From Acanthosepion esculentum (taxonomy: Eukaryota; Mollusca; Cephalopoda; Sepiida; Sepiidae): a DNA stretch of 64,000 nucleotides. A model generated the notes under the pieces. The model saw only the letters and a program-made list of their open reading frames with translations. It had not been told where the DNA came from and did not search any database. A program made the translations under genes and the position numbers. Shown here piece by piece: positions 53,751 through 63,960 of the stretch. Every line of letters begins with the position of its first letter. The stretch's first letter is position 1. Location: assembly GCA_964036315.1 (NCBI GenBank), contig OZ038500.1, positions 63,008,102 through 63,072,101 on the forward strand, written 5' to 3'.

Positions 53751-54529
53751 GAAAGAGAAAAGAACCAGACGTTTTTATCACTTCAGAAATAATAACACTG
53801 ATCGTAAAAGGTATTCAGAAAATGGCAGTTGTAATTTTATTGTTGGTTGATTCTAAAATAAAAGAAATCGAACAGAAAATAAAATAAAAATATAATGAAA
53901 GTGTGTCAAAATCGGACAACTGAGAAACGAAAAAGACGCAGGCTTCCTTTCTCACCACAATTAGCTGGCCTGACTTGTTCATTAACAGACACATTTACGA
54001 AAAGGCTGAAGTTATTGCCTTTTTTTTCATTTAACTCTCAAACTAGCTGAGTCATCATAAAATTTAATATTTAAATAGTCAATTTATAAAATAAGAGAGC
54101 TGGCTCACTGTCACTTCCAAAATTGGCGCAACATAATCTTCCTCTTCTTATTTCCTAGACTAAGTTGAACGAAGATTCAAAAAATTGGCTTGCCTCGTAG
54201 CCTAGCCGTATTTCCCCAACGGGCGTCTATATTCGAGCCCAAGTAATTAAAAGTATAACAGTATAAATAATACTGATATTCAAGGAAGGCATTTCTTTCC
54301 TATAAGAAGAAAGAGGTTGAATTTTCTTGCTTCTCTGTCTTATTAGTAAATATTTAGAAACTTACTAAGTGGTTGAGGTAGTTGCATATTGCTTCTTAAC
54401 GGAATTCGAGCCTAGGCAAGATTTTGAAAGCTGACTTTTACGGCAGGCAGTTCTACTTGAAAGATTAAAGCAACATATTACTCGTTACCATGTTACCCTA
54501 TAGCAAATTAGGTGAGTTTTATTCTGGGA
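53176..54529. other. Unassigned DNA with one (CA)n array
   Basis: Apart from the (CA)n run at 53693-53746 nothing was recognised. Confidence 0.5.
53693..53746 (+). repeat. (CA)n microsatellite
   Basis: About 27 CA units with 'cacgcgcaca' just upstream. Confidence 0.96.
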
Positions 54530-54746
54530 AGTGAATGGGGTCTAGCCGTAAAAGGTACGGAAAGTAGAATCGGGAACTTAAAGACCGATTGGTACAGTTT
54601 GTGTTTACTTAGTACTAATGTCTCTTTGAGGAGGCATGGATCCATGTCCCTTTCCTAGCTGTTGGTAAATAGTAGGTCAGTTGAAACTCTTCCCTTTAGT
54701 CCTGTTAAGCAGTTCATCTTGGGCGTCAGGCTTGCACCCCGATGTA
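54530..54746 (+). mobile_element. Diverged SINE fragment
   Basis: 'ggaggcatggatccatgtcc' and 'cctagctgttggtaaatagt' follow the SINE body order (aggtatgaatccatc... cccagctatgggttaatta). The head is unclear. Confidence 0.4.
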
Positions 54747-54754
54747 GTGTAATG

Positions 54755-54932
54755 CAGCGGTCCCCAAGCTTTTTGCCCCACGGACCGGTGTCATGCAAGA
54801 CAATTTCACCACTGGTCGGAGGCGAGGGTCGGTGTCGGTCATGCGCATAACAAAACACTGTCTCTGCGCGGATCGATACCAAATGGTTCACGGCCCGTTA
54901 CCGGTCCGGTACGCGGTGGTTGGGGATCACTG
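54755..54932. mobile_element. 178-bp SPIN-like hAT MITE
   Basis: Terminal inverted repeats CAGCGGTCCCCAAGC and (complement of the right end) CAGTGATCCCCAACC; a perfect 8-bp duplication GTGTAATG at 54747-54754 and 54933-54940. Subterminal text 'ccccacggaccggtgtcatg' with 'agacaattt' and the right side 'acggcccgttaccggtccgg' strongly resemble the ends of the SPIN family of hAT transposons as I remember them. The 8-bp duplication is diagnostic for hAT. No transposase is present, so it would have been mobilised in trans. It sits in the tRNA-like head of a SINE. The open frames across it on both strands are shadows. Confidence 0.85.
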
Positions 54933-54940
54933 GTGTAATG

Positions 54941-55210
54941 GATAGAGGTTCGGAATGAGAAATCTGGGAGACGAATTTGAAGTCCAGTCGAGTTAATTAT
55001 ATTCACTTACATGCAAATACCCCCGGGGGAGGTATGAATCCATCTCCATCTCCATCTCCATCTCTTCCCCCAGCTATGGGCTAAATAGTAGGACGTGTAT
55101 CTGGAAAAAATCACTGTAATTTACAAAAAATTGTCAATGCAATATACACTGAATTATACTTACAATCAAAAGAATAACGTTGGCAAGTCGTAAAAAAAAA
55201 CAAATCAATC
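54941..55210 (+). mobile_element. SINE-1 type tRNA-like part and body, downstream of the MITE
   Basis: Continues the interrupted 'gtgtaatggatagaggttcg', with 'tgaagtccagtcgagttaat', the body 'ggtatgaatccatctccatc' (with the hexamer 'catctc' multiplied four times at 55038-55061), 'cagctatgggctaaatagta' and the 3' end 'ggcaagtcgtaaaaaaaa'. The 5S-like head is not evident upstream. Confidence 0.7.
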
Positions 55211-55384
55211 AATAAAAAATTCTCTTATTGAATTTTGGCTAAGATACCACCAAGTATGGTCCCTATTTCAATTGTCAGCGAGTGAGGGTAAATAGTAAAT
55301 GCTCATTCTTTCACTTGATCCTACTCGTCAAAACTCTATTTCGTGATGAATTCAAATCTCAAACAATTCAAGTTGCTAATTCAT

Positions 55385-55990
55385 TAAGCATCACCCAAGG
55401 CTCCCCGCCGGCCCTACCCTCTTTTTGCTCAGTATGAACGATTTTCCAGGGAACCTTCTCAGATCATTAGTAAATATATATGCAGACGATTGAACGGTTT
55501 ATGGGTGTGCCTCCAAAACTCTAGATAACCACTGCATAACAGCTGATCTCTCCTTTGTTCAGCAGTTCGATGAAGGGGGAGGACATGTTTGTAGCATCCA
55601 ATAACCCGCCAAAAACAAAAAAAAACTAGTAACGTTTTATCACCACCGAGCAGACCCTACATTTTCTGCAGTCCTGATGAACGGATGTATTCTCAATGAG
55701 GCTCCTTGCCTTGAACGTCTCCTCGGACTCAAGCTCACTCCAGACCTCAAGGTGAACATGTATCTACGATCGCTAAGGTGCTAGGAAAAATGGCCGGTTC
55801 CTGATACAGCACCAGAAAGAATCTGACTTCTCCTATCATGCTACATCTTTACCAGAGCCGGATCATTATTGCTGCCATATCTAGACAGGAGCTGTCCAAT
55901 CCTCAATTTCCAGACTTGAAAAGCGTCTACGCGGCCTTGTGGGTGATGATTTAATTTCCACCCTACAACGTCTTTCCCAACTTATCTACT
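55385..55990 (+). pseudogene. LINE-B RT fragment with YADD box
   Basis: Reads 'TQGSP' (55388-55402), 'VNIYADD*TVYG' (55470-55505; the YADD box is intact but followed by a stop), 'VTFYHHRADPTFSAVLMNGC' (55632-55690), 'CLERLLGLKLTPDLK' and 'SCYIF'-type text. Frameshifts are frequent. Confidence 0.75.
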
Positions 55991-56022
55991 CCTATCGATG
56001 AAAAAAAATAGTAAATAAAATA

Positions 56023-56190
56023 CCAGACTTTAGGCAGAGACGTTAGAAGTATAGAGTTCAAGTAGACTTTAGAAGTAACTGGAAACCCCATCCTGAACGG
56101 GAAACTAGGAATAAACCTCTACTCCTATTCAAAAGACGGGGGAGGAGTGTGATCTTTGTGTAATATATAAGTAAACCCTGTCCCCAAAAG
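56023..56190 (+). repeat. R1 repeat, single copy
   Basis: 'actttaggcagagacgttag', 'gaaactaggaataaacctct' and 'actcctattcaaaagacggg' match the dimer at 5005-5355. Confidence 0.7.
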
Positions 56191-56224
56191 GAACAAGTAG
56201 CGATACTTGGGCATTGTTTTTCTT

Positions 56225-56680
56225 CCTTAATTAATGTCTGACACAGATTGGGGAAAGATTGGTTTGTATCATTCAATACCTCCAAAACCAAGCTGGTAAC
56301 GATTTGCCATCCTCGCGCAGAACCTAAAGTTTTCTTCAATCCTAATGAACGGTTTTATTCTCAATTAGGTTCATGTCTTGGACATCTATGGGGGCTCAGA
56401 CTCACTCGAAACCTCAAGTGGAACTCTTATATACAAGCCATCAATCAAGATGCTTGAAAATGATTTTCTCGTTGTAAAGTTTCCGGAAGTACCTGAGTCC
56501 GCCTGCTTTGCTATATCTTTACAAGAGTCAGACCAGACCAAAAATGGTGTACTGTTGCCACATCTGGGCTGCGGCTTCTCAATCATCGCTTTCCCGTTTT
56601 TCAAAAGCGTTTACGCGGTCTTGTGGATGATTAATGATTTTCCAACCTACAGCCCCTTTTCCCACAGATGAAACGTTGAT
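56225..56680 (+). pseudogene. LINE-B fragment
   Basis: 'DWFVSFNTSKTKLVTICHPR' (56255-56314), 'LGHLWGLRLTRNLKWNSYIQ' and later 'FLQPTAPF'-type text correspond to the LINE-B block at 24770-25150. It joins an R1 copy upstream and another LINE-B piece downstream in the wrong order, so the locus is rearranged. Confidence 0.7.
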
Positions 56681-56799
56681 AGCCTCTCACTATTCGGACC
56701 AGTTACTCTCCTTAGCTCCACTAGTTCAGATCTCCACAGCTAAGACTCACGTAGACACTAATTTGTCATGCTAGTCTTCTTCACAGGCTAAAGGGTTAT

Positions 56800-56970
56800 T
56801 GTATTTCTGGACGAATTTGTGAACTGATTCAGTCTTTCATATCAAATCGCAAAATGAAAGTTGTCTTGAATGGCTAGTCCTCTCGATCTTTTTACATAAA
56901 TGCAGGTGTTCCCCAGGACTCTATCCTTGAACCTACGTTGTTTCTAGTTTTCATAAATGTTGTGGTGGGA
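56800..56970 (+). pseudogene. LINE-B fragment with motif NAGVPQ
   Basis: 56850-56965 reads 'KVVLNG*SSRSFYINAGVPQ' and 'DSILEPTLFLVFINVV', the RT block (NAGVPQGSxLGPxLFLxFIND) that precedes YADD. Here it lies 3' of later parts of the protein, confirming rearrangement. Confidence 0.75.
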
Positions 56971-57224
56971 TCCACCTAATCTGCATAGGTGACTACCAAC
57001 TATATAAATAGTGGTTGGTACCGGAAGACGGGGAGGAGGAATCACGAGATCCATCTAGAGACTCTGATCGACTGCGACTAGTCAACACATTCTCCAGGAA
57101 CGTCTTCCCAGAAATATACAGAAATACTATATGTACTTATTGTGTACACTTTCTTGTTATAATACATTCTTGTTCTAAGTACATTTTGTGTTGCATTATT
57201 ATTCCATGCATTAGGCGAGATTCA

Positions 57225-57350
57225 ACAATGAGTCAAGACTCAACAATAAATGACCTTCCTGATGTCATCAGATCTCAACTCGCTATCTATGTTGATGACA
57301 CAACTATTTACTCCTGTCTTAATAGTAAGTCTGATCGGTTCGAACACGCA
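57225..57350 (+). pseudogene. LINE-A fragment with YVDD catalytic box
   Basis: 'STINDLPDVIRSQLAIYVDD' then 'TTIYSCLNSKSDRFE' (57237-57345). This piece supplies the residues just upstream of those at 1342 and shows that the family has a YVDD active site. It is cut on both sides. Confidence 0.75.
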
Positions 57351-57754
57351 TCCATACTCACCTACAAGCACAAAGATCAGTAGGTCGAAAGCAAACTTCT
57401 TAGCACGGTTTATCGACATTTTGAACATTTACTGAACTCTCCAGATTCTTGATTATTTTCGGTGTTTTATTCTTTCTTCTTTCTGTTTTATTCTTGTTGA
57501 ATAACAAGAACTCTCTTCTCATTTGATTCATTCGCCTCAAACGATGACTTCCGATAGAATTCTTTACGTTAAATTTCTCTAACTGACCAAATCAAAGAAA
57601 ATACACGTTGTGAAACGATCATCAAAACTACTATACCCAAAATGGATCAACAAGACAAACGCAATGTATTGGAAAATATCTTTGTGTCAACCGAGTGAGA
57701 CTACACCATTTTTTTCTTTTAATACGAAGCGTTACTGTAAGAAGTTGCGTGGAT

Positions 57755-58320
57755 TTTTTTTAATCCTCATATCTCAAGCAAGGCGTTAAAGCCACTAAGA
57801 CGGAACGTCTTACTGAGTGAAGGAAACTGAGAAAACTTTACTGGAAAAATAAAAAGAACAGAAATCAAGGAGACAAAAGATAACGATTGACGTTGCATTT
57901 AAAGAAAGCAATACACTGGGAGAATCTTCCATAGGTAAGAAGTGAGAGAGAAGAAACTATCAGAATAGAACTCACGGTTTCATCTAGCAATATAATTATG
58001 CCTAGCTTCCAATCTTGTCCCGCGCTTAAATTCGTTAAAACGAGATACCAAAGAGTAAAACATAATCAGAACAATTAGCATGAAAATATTTATAGAAAAG
58101 ACACAGGGAGGCAACCTTATGGCGGTGGGAAAGTGATTGAAGCCGAGCCATCAGATCATGACCGATAATATTGCTGATTCTTTGGATTTTATCAAAGAGC
58201 TCAAGGTAAATAGCAGGTGCACCGGACCATATGTGGCAGAAATATTGTAAGCATGGACGAATGGTAGAGTTATATATATATGTATGATAGGTTCTGGAGA
58301 GCATGCCTAGATGATAGGTC
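57755..58320 (-). pseudogene. LINE-A copy, minus strand
   Basis: The minus strand starts 'MLSRTYHTYIYNSTIRPCLQ', 'YFCHIWSGAPAIYLELFDKI', 'LQSLSHRHKVASLCLFYKYF', and after frameshifts 'FNEFKRGTRLEAR' and 'SFFSRTS'. It ends at the family 3' terminus (57765-57790) with its A-rich tail reading as T-rich on the plus strand. An 89-codon part (58304-58035) is open. Confidence 0.8.
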
Positions 58321-58574
58321 GAGGCCGATAATATAGCAGATTCTTCTTGTTGGGTATTAGATTACAAGCTTGATTCAAGATTGATGTATCTATCTCTTTC
58401 TACGGGAACCTTGTCTATGCTTTGAGATCTAATGCACCCAAATAAGCTCCATTTCTTTTCCCTGTTAGTCGTAATTCCCGCAACACCTACTGATCAGAAC
58501 TTACGATGAGAAGACATGTTCTCGCATTAATATTCTATTTGACGCTTTGTCTAGCAAATAGAACGCAGTTAATT

Positions 58575-58700
58575 AGCAAACAGCACACTTTCCCTCTGTC
58601 TTTTGAAAAGGAGTAGAGGTTTATCCCTTGTTGCCTGTTTAGGATCGGATCTCCGGTTCCTTTTAAATTCTACTTCAGCTTCGTCTGAATTCTGAAATTT
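58575..58700 (-). repeat. R1 repeat, single copy
   Basis: The reverse complement shows 'agctgaagtagaatttaaaa', 'cctaaacaggcaacaaggga' and 'taaacctctactccttttca', matching R1. Confidence 0.65.
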
Positions 58701-59134
58701 TATTTATTAATTATTTATTTTAATTTTATTTTATCTCTTTATTATTATTAGTGATGTTATTGTCATCCATTCCTTTTAATCGAAGTAGTAGTCATAAAAT
58801 GCAAGAAAGGCAAATCATGCGAAACTGGAGACAACCAGTTAATAAGACTAAACCATTTAGTGGGACATACATACAGTTGTGGACAGAGTTATTCACCCCC
58901 ACCCCCGAATATTTTTGGTCACGGAAATAAACGTGATATGCCGATTTTTTTATTTCCGCTAAATCCCACAACTCTGTCGATGGCACCACTCATGTCCATG
59001 TTTGGTTCATGTGGTGTCTCCACGATGTTTGAACCCGACATGGTTCAGGAGGCCACATCGGAAATGGAATAGTCTCGGACAATGATTGCATGGTAGGGCG
59101 GGTAACGATATTGGTTAGAGCTGCCGGGCCTTGC

Positions 59135-59545
59135 GTTACCTTATTTTTGTTTCTTCGTCAGTCGAGAAAGACTCTCCTCGAAAGAGGAACAACTGAAATG
59201 AATTGCTTTTCGCCACGATGGACGGTTGGCAGCTTTTGTTTCCCATGCGTTAGGGCTGATTTCGGCTCGAAGGAGAGAAACTCTTCAGTTGGTCTTTGAA
59301 TCTGGGTTTGGGGCTCCGCAATGTCGTTTGCCGTTGACGAGCTCGCTGTAAAGGATGGTCAGCGAGAGTCTTGAAGGGTCCATTCGGATGGCATTTCGTA
59401 AGTACCTGACGCGATGCTTGAGGATGGCGACTTCAATGCTTGGTATTTCTGAGTGATTGAGGACTTTGCTTTTGGTGCATCGGTCCTGCCATTTGATGTT
59501 GACGATCTGATGGAGCTTGGCTTGTTGGAAACGTTCAAGCTATCA
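59135..59545 (-). pseudogene. LINE-F C-terminal fragment
   Basis: The minus strand reads 'LERFQQAKLHQIVNIKWQDR', 'SKVLNHSEIPSIEVAILKHR', 'VRYLRNAIRMDPSRLSLTIL', 'YSELVNGKRHCGAPN' and, after one stop, 'EISPNAWETKAANRPSWRKA', 'IHFSCSSFEESLSRL'. This matches the post-RT region of a LINE group that typically reads 'LERFHxxxLRxIxxIxWQDR...RWAGHVVRM...GxRxxGxPxxR...W...A.DRxxWR'. A single stop in about 130 codons makes it one of the better-kept frames. Confidence 0.8.
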
Positions 59546-59964
59546 ATCTGAAGACATTTACATACAATTCATATTGTACTCGACGAAGATAAGCAAAAAA
59601 GCTTACACATGAACTTTTCGTTCTTTTTAAATCAATGTTAATTTGTTAAAAATAAATTCTTTTGTTAACGTTGACACAGTTTATTTATTCTAGCCGTCAA
59701 TTTATGAGTTCCAAATATTTACAATGTGAAAGGCATGTCAGTACAATAAAACATTTTACAAGATTGATTATAAAGTAGTCAAATCAGTCAGGTGGTAAAT
59801 CTTGAACAAAAGAACAAGGTTTATGAACACAAATGCACATTTTTAATTATAGGTATCGTGATGTCGTCATGCCGATTGATAACCACTTCACATAAGAAGA
59901 TTGACTGTCATTCATTTCTAAAAATTTTTTAAATCTAACTGATAGAGTTTTAATGAATTTGTCG

Positions 59965-60490
59965 CGCATGCGAGAGGAGGCGCGGTGGAGTAATGGATAG
60001 CGGCTCGAATTGAGGAATCGCAGAGCCGAGTTCGAATTTCAGTTGAATCCATACATTCACTAAACGTGCTAATACCTCTAGGAAAGGTATTAATTCTCAT
60101 TTTTCTCCTCTGGGTATACAGACCGGGTTCTATAGCCTTGGATGGCAACTGGTCTACCGCAGAAAGAAATAGCAACCAACTGCGGGAAAAAAATCTACCT
60201 CATCAGTCAGTCATATACCGAAAGATACGTGATCGTATGGCGCATACGTGGCTGACTTGCATGCGAACAAGCGATGAAGACAGTATGCAGATTTGTTTGG
60301 CTTCGAGTAATAATCATATAAGTTATTCATCGGGGGAACGCCGGAAGTAGATGAGCAAAGGACCTGTAGTGCTCAAAGATAGTCCGAAATAGCTGTACTG
60401 TCCGGTGTAGGCGTTGTAATGAACCAATCGGAACACTAAAAATGGTCTAACCATAGTGAGGAACAAGTACTAAAAAAAAAACATTCAAAT
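59965..60490 (+). mobile_element. SINE-2 (tRNA-derived), longest copy
   Basis: tRNA-like head 'gcggtggagtaatggatagc' (A box) and 'gagttcgaatttcag' (B box, 60029-60043). The body carries 'gaccgggttctatagccttg', 'ctaccgcagaaagaaatagc' and 'aacgccggaagtagatgagc', and ends with 'gaacaagtactaaaa' and an A-run (60472-60481). Minus copies: 8190-8510 (5' part) and 63838-63960 (3' part). Confidence 0.8.
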
Positions 60491-60669
60491 CATGTTAGAC
60501 GAAAAAAACAAAAACTTTCATTCTTTTTAATTGAATTTTAATTTGTTAAAAATTTAAAAAAATAGTTAATAGTTAAAACTATAGACAAACAAAATTTAGT
60601 GACGTGCCGAGGTCTTTGTCCAAGTGGGCGCATGAGCTCGACTCGGCGCCTCCTACCACAACCAGTGGC

Positions 60670-60925
60670 CAACAAACGGGATGGATCAAATACTATTTTT
60701 TTAAAATTCAAATACAAATACTTCTCGTGATTATTGACGCGATATAATTGGAAATAAAATATAAATACAATTAATTTTTTTCCAGATTCAAAAAATACTA
60801 AAACGAAGGCAAATACTTCTGAAACTAGGCAAAAATCTTAGTATAAATGCTTTTTCACACAAATACAAATGCTCTGAAAAGTATTCAAAAACAATTGAAA
60901 TACAATTGTATTTGATGCGCCACTA
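60670..60925. mobile_element. Possible short inverted-repeat element
   Basis: 'ggatcaaatactattttttt' at the left and the complement of the right end 'gcatcaaatacaattgtatt' share an inverted 'atcaaatac'. The interior is dominated by 'aatac' motifs on both sides. No clear target duplication. It lies just beyond the 3' end of the hAT transposase, so it could be that element's own terminal region. Confidence 0.35.
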
Positions 60926-60988
60926 CCAACAAGCACGGTTCATTGGCAAAAGCTGGATTGATAGATGTCAAGACGAGAGCAATTCATT

Positions 60989-62977
60989 TCATCTATTTGA
61001 ATTTGTAAGCCACGACATATGACCAGGTTTGGTGGTCAAAAATTTGCCAATAACACAATCCACATTTATATGTCCAAATTCTTCATTTTCGATGCTTAAG
61101 AAAGCCAAATTGCTTTGGGGTTCCTGACCCATTGTGCTTCGGAATTTATTTTTTTTAAATTTTAGTTTGTTGAAAGAGCGTCCGCAGAATGCCACAGAGA
61201 CAGCAATATCCAACAGTATCCGCAATGCTATTTGTAAATTGGGGAACACACCATCGCCGTAAGATATTGTAGAGGTGAAAAGCTCGATTGGGGTTTTTGG
61301 TTTAACGAAGGCACTGTCTTTTCTTTTTTGTATTAACATTCGACAGCCTGTAATTTCACAACCGTGTTCTGTGCCATCAAATTCAACCTTGCACGCTGCA
61401 GCGGCATCTTTGCCCTTTTCTACTGTGAATTCGTTTGAGTCAATGAGGAACCTAAATTGCTCATATAACTTTTTTTTTAAGCTTATCACCCCAAGCAAGG
61501 CTGGAAGCCACTAGCACGCAAGGGGTTACAGAAGGTTTGGAGGAAGAGCACATCGGAGTGGTAAAGGAGAGGATATGGAGAAAGATAGTGGATCGATCAA
61601 GGCAAGGGGGTTACAGAAGATTTGGAGCGAGAGCAGATAGGAGTGAAAGAGGAAAGGATGTGGAGAAGGATAGTGGATAGATCAAGGCAACTGGAGATGT
61701 CGATTGACGTTACATTTGAATAGTTGGAGATTATAGTTATCAGGGAAACAGGAATAAGGAAGGGGGTTCCACAGGCGAGATGTGCGAGACATGAAGCTAT
61801 TGGAGTAGAAGAGACGTCTACATCTAACAGTTTCAACGGTGGAGGGGTGGGAACGGGATGCCAGCCTTGTATGACGTTCTTAACCTTGTAAATGGATCTT
61901 TCAGTTCTGTATTCAACTTGTCCAATAATGCCTTCAAGATAACACTCATTTCTTCTCTCACATTTTTAGAGGCTCATCTTTCGTCTCCTCTCGAGGAATT
62001 CTTTTCTTACGACGCACCCTTCTCTGTTGACTAACGTCAATACCCCATTCTAAGCATTTTTCCTCGTCTTTTCGCAACTGGATTTTTACAGAGAGAATCC
62101 CGTTCATTCACAACTGATTGTTGCAGACTTTGAATGTCAGCTCGAGCTTCATTGAAGTTCTGTACTCAGTCAATGGAAGTCGGAACGTCGTCCCGGAATG
62201 GCTGCATTGTTAGAAAGCTGAAAGTCTGCATGTTGTGTAGCAAGCAGCTGGCGTCGCTTCTTGTGTCGACTGATACTGAAGTGTCACCTGCCATATCCTC
62301 CAACAATTTAGCTGTCATCCATCTTGTATCGGGAGACCTCTTTAAAGCCGTCTGAACTATCTCCTTTAATTTTTTCCCACCGCATTGTTGAGCTGGAGAA
62401 TAATTTGTACAATGAATTAAGAACTCTAAAAAATGATATAGCGAACAGGTGTTCTGATACTGCGTGAACTCCTACGAGGTTCAAAGAATGCTTGTCACAA
62501 TTCACAATTCGCGTTTTTCCGTGATATGCGTTTCTGGACCTTTCCAGTCATTGTTACAGCATTGCCATACGTGTGTTCACGACAGTCGTTCAAATCAAGA
62601 CAATCTCATTCCAATTTTGAAGTAATTTCTTCTGTAACACTCTCGGCTTTTTTCATGAATTTAAATAAAAATCAATAAACACTTCCATCACTACAGCAGT
62701 TTTAGTTTTGTTAGATACAACATCGACAAACTTGAGAATTTGAGACATTTGTTCGTTGTGAGAATCATTAAGAGTTGTGTCGAACATAATCCCATAGTGT
62801 CTGCAAGAACAAATGAGGAAACAATGGGATTGTCACCATTTCCATCTGGACGTGGCATTTAAAAAAATACTTCTTCATAACTTGACTGGTTTTCTGTACA
62901 CCTTCGCGTTCTCTTTTCCTACGATTTCTTCCTTCCACGCCAGATTCTTTCTTCTCTTGTTGCTCATGTCGCTCCAT
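60989..62977 (-). pseudogene. hAT transposase / ZMYM1-like (DUF4371 plus hAT dimerisation) gene, broken
   Basis: Minus-strand order: a basic N-terminus 'MERHEQQEKKESGVEGRNRR' (62977); then, across frames, the DUF4371-like core 'TLNDSHNEQMSQILKFVDVV' (62780-62715) and 'MNCDKHSLNLVGVHAVSEHL' with 'LYKLFSSSTMRWEKIK' (62505-62380); 'LLDKLNTELKDPFTRL' (61910-61865); then after an insertion the open frame to 60989 with 'LYEQFRFLIDSNEFTVEKGK', 'NLQIALRILLDIAVSVAFCG', 'RSFNKLKFKKNKFRSTMGQE' and 'LAFLSIENEEFGHINVD'. The last block is the hAT C-terminal dimerisation region (normally S..SxERSFSKLK); the conserved SCERSF is AFCGRSF here. Frameshifts, stops and a LINE-A insertion (61470-61885) make it a pseudogene. 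Confidence 0.85.
61470..61885 (-). mobile_element. LINE-A 3' end inserted in the hAT transposase
   Basis: The minus strand starts at 'GIPFPPLHR'-type text (the LINE-A block 'ASRSHPYTVETVRCRRLFYS' in another frame), runs 'SFMSRTSRLWN'-like codons (61805-61770), the pyrimidine-rich 3' UTR, and ends 'cttgcttggggtgataagct' plus an A-run (61470-61488). hAT coding text stops just before it and resumes just after it. The LINE copy is close in sequence to the good copy at 1342-2375. The 3' UTR piece 'ccccttg.cttgatcgatccactat' is present twice in tandem (61560-61620 and 61620-61685). Confidence 0.85.
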
Positions 62978-63837
62978 TCTTAAAATTTCTGTCTGAAATA
63001 AAAATATAGTCCCCTCCCCCTCAGTTCTATAAAGATCGTGAGGCTAGTTTATCACATACGGGTGTTTATTGTCAACCAAACGACAACACCATGGAGCCTA
63101 TCGTAGCGCCTCCCGCTACTCCCGTTCATGTTCGTGGCGCACGGGTTATTATTTCGAGACCTTTGCCTTTTCTTCGTTGCATAACACCACTTTCTTCTAG
63201 GCAACATGGCAGGTTGATTTATATTTTTATAATCAACTGCATTTCTCTTAGTTGTTTGATTATTATTAACGCAATCTAAATACTCCTCTTGAATATTCCA
63301 TGGTATTTTTTATACATCATAGCAACTCGGTATTTATTTATTTTTTGGATACTAAGTACATATCAAGCTCGGCGACTTGATTACACACATATAAACCTGT
63401 GACCTTTTCGCTGATCCTGGAGGAGAGAGGAGGAGGAGCGCAGGCCCCTGCTCCCTGCGACCAGGGCGCTTGGACGAGTTCTATATTAAGTTATAGCCCA
63501 TTTAATTTGTCTACCAACTGGACGCTAGTTGGAAACTTTCCTGTCTACTCTTACTTACAGCATTACTGGCCTTTACCACTTTCGGCTCCCACGGCCCCTT
63601 ATCTTCCGGCGTTTTTACTTAACTTCTGCCGTTTCTAACCTGCGCATACACCGACCATACCAGCTTTCTACTTCCGGCTTTCGTTTCTGCACTGACCAGC
63701 ACTTGCAACGGCCAAAAGCCACTGGCATTTCTGTGCCTGCTCATACAATGGCTGCCAAAAGCCCTTACCGTAGGCTTTTCTTGACTTGCGCATTTAATGG
63801 CAACTACAGCTATTTACTTTCGGCTACACATGGAGAG
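62978..63837. other. Unassigned DNA
   Basis: No gene recognised. 63400-63780 is more GC-rich than the rest of the window; the 79-codon frame there (63399-63638) has no motif. Confidence 0.45.
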
Positions 63838-63960
63838 CCCATTTTTAGCGTTCCAATTGGTTCATTACAACGCCTACACGGGACAGTACAGCTATTTCGG
63901 ACGATCTTTAAGCGCTACCGGTCCTTTGCTGATCTACTTCAGCGTTTGCTTTTCAAGCTA
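63838..63960 (-). mobile_element. SINE-2 3' part, inverted relative to 60335-60441
   Basis: The reverse complement reads 'gaagtagatcagcaaaggac', 'gtccgaaatagctgtactgt' and 'cgttgtaatgaaccaattgg', matching 60345-60435 closely. Confidence 0.8.
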
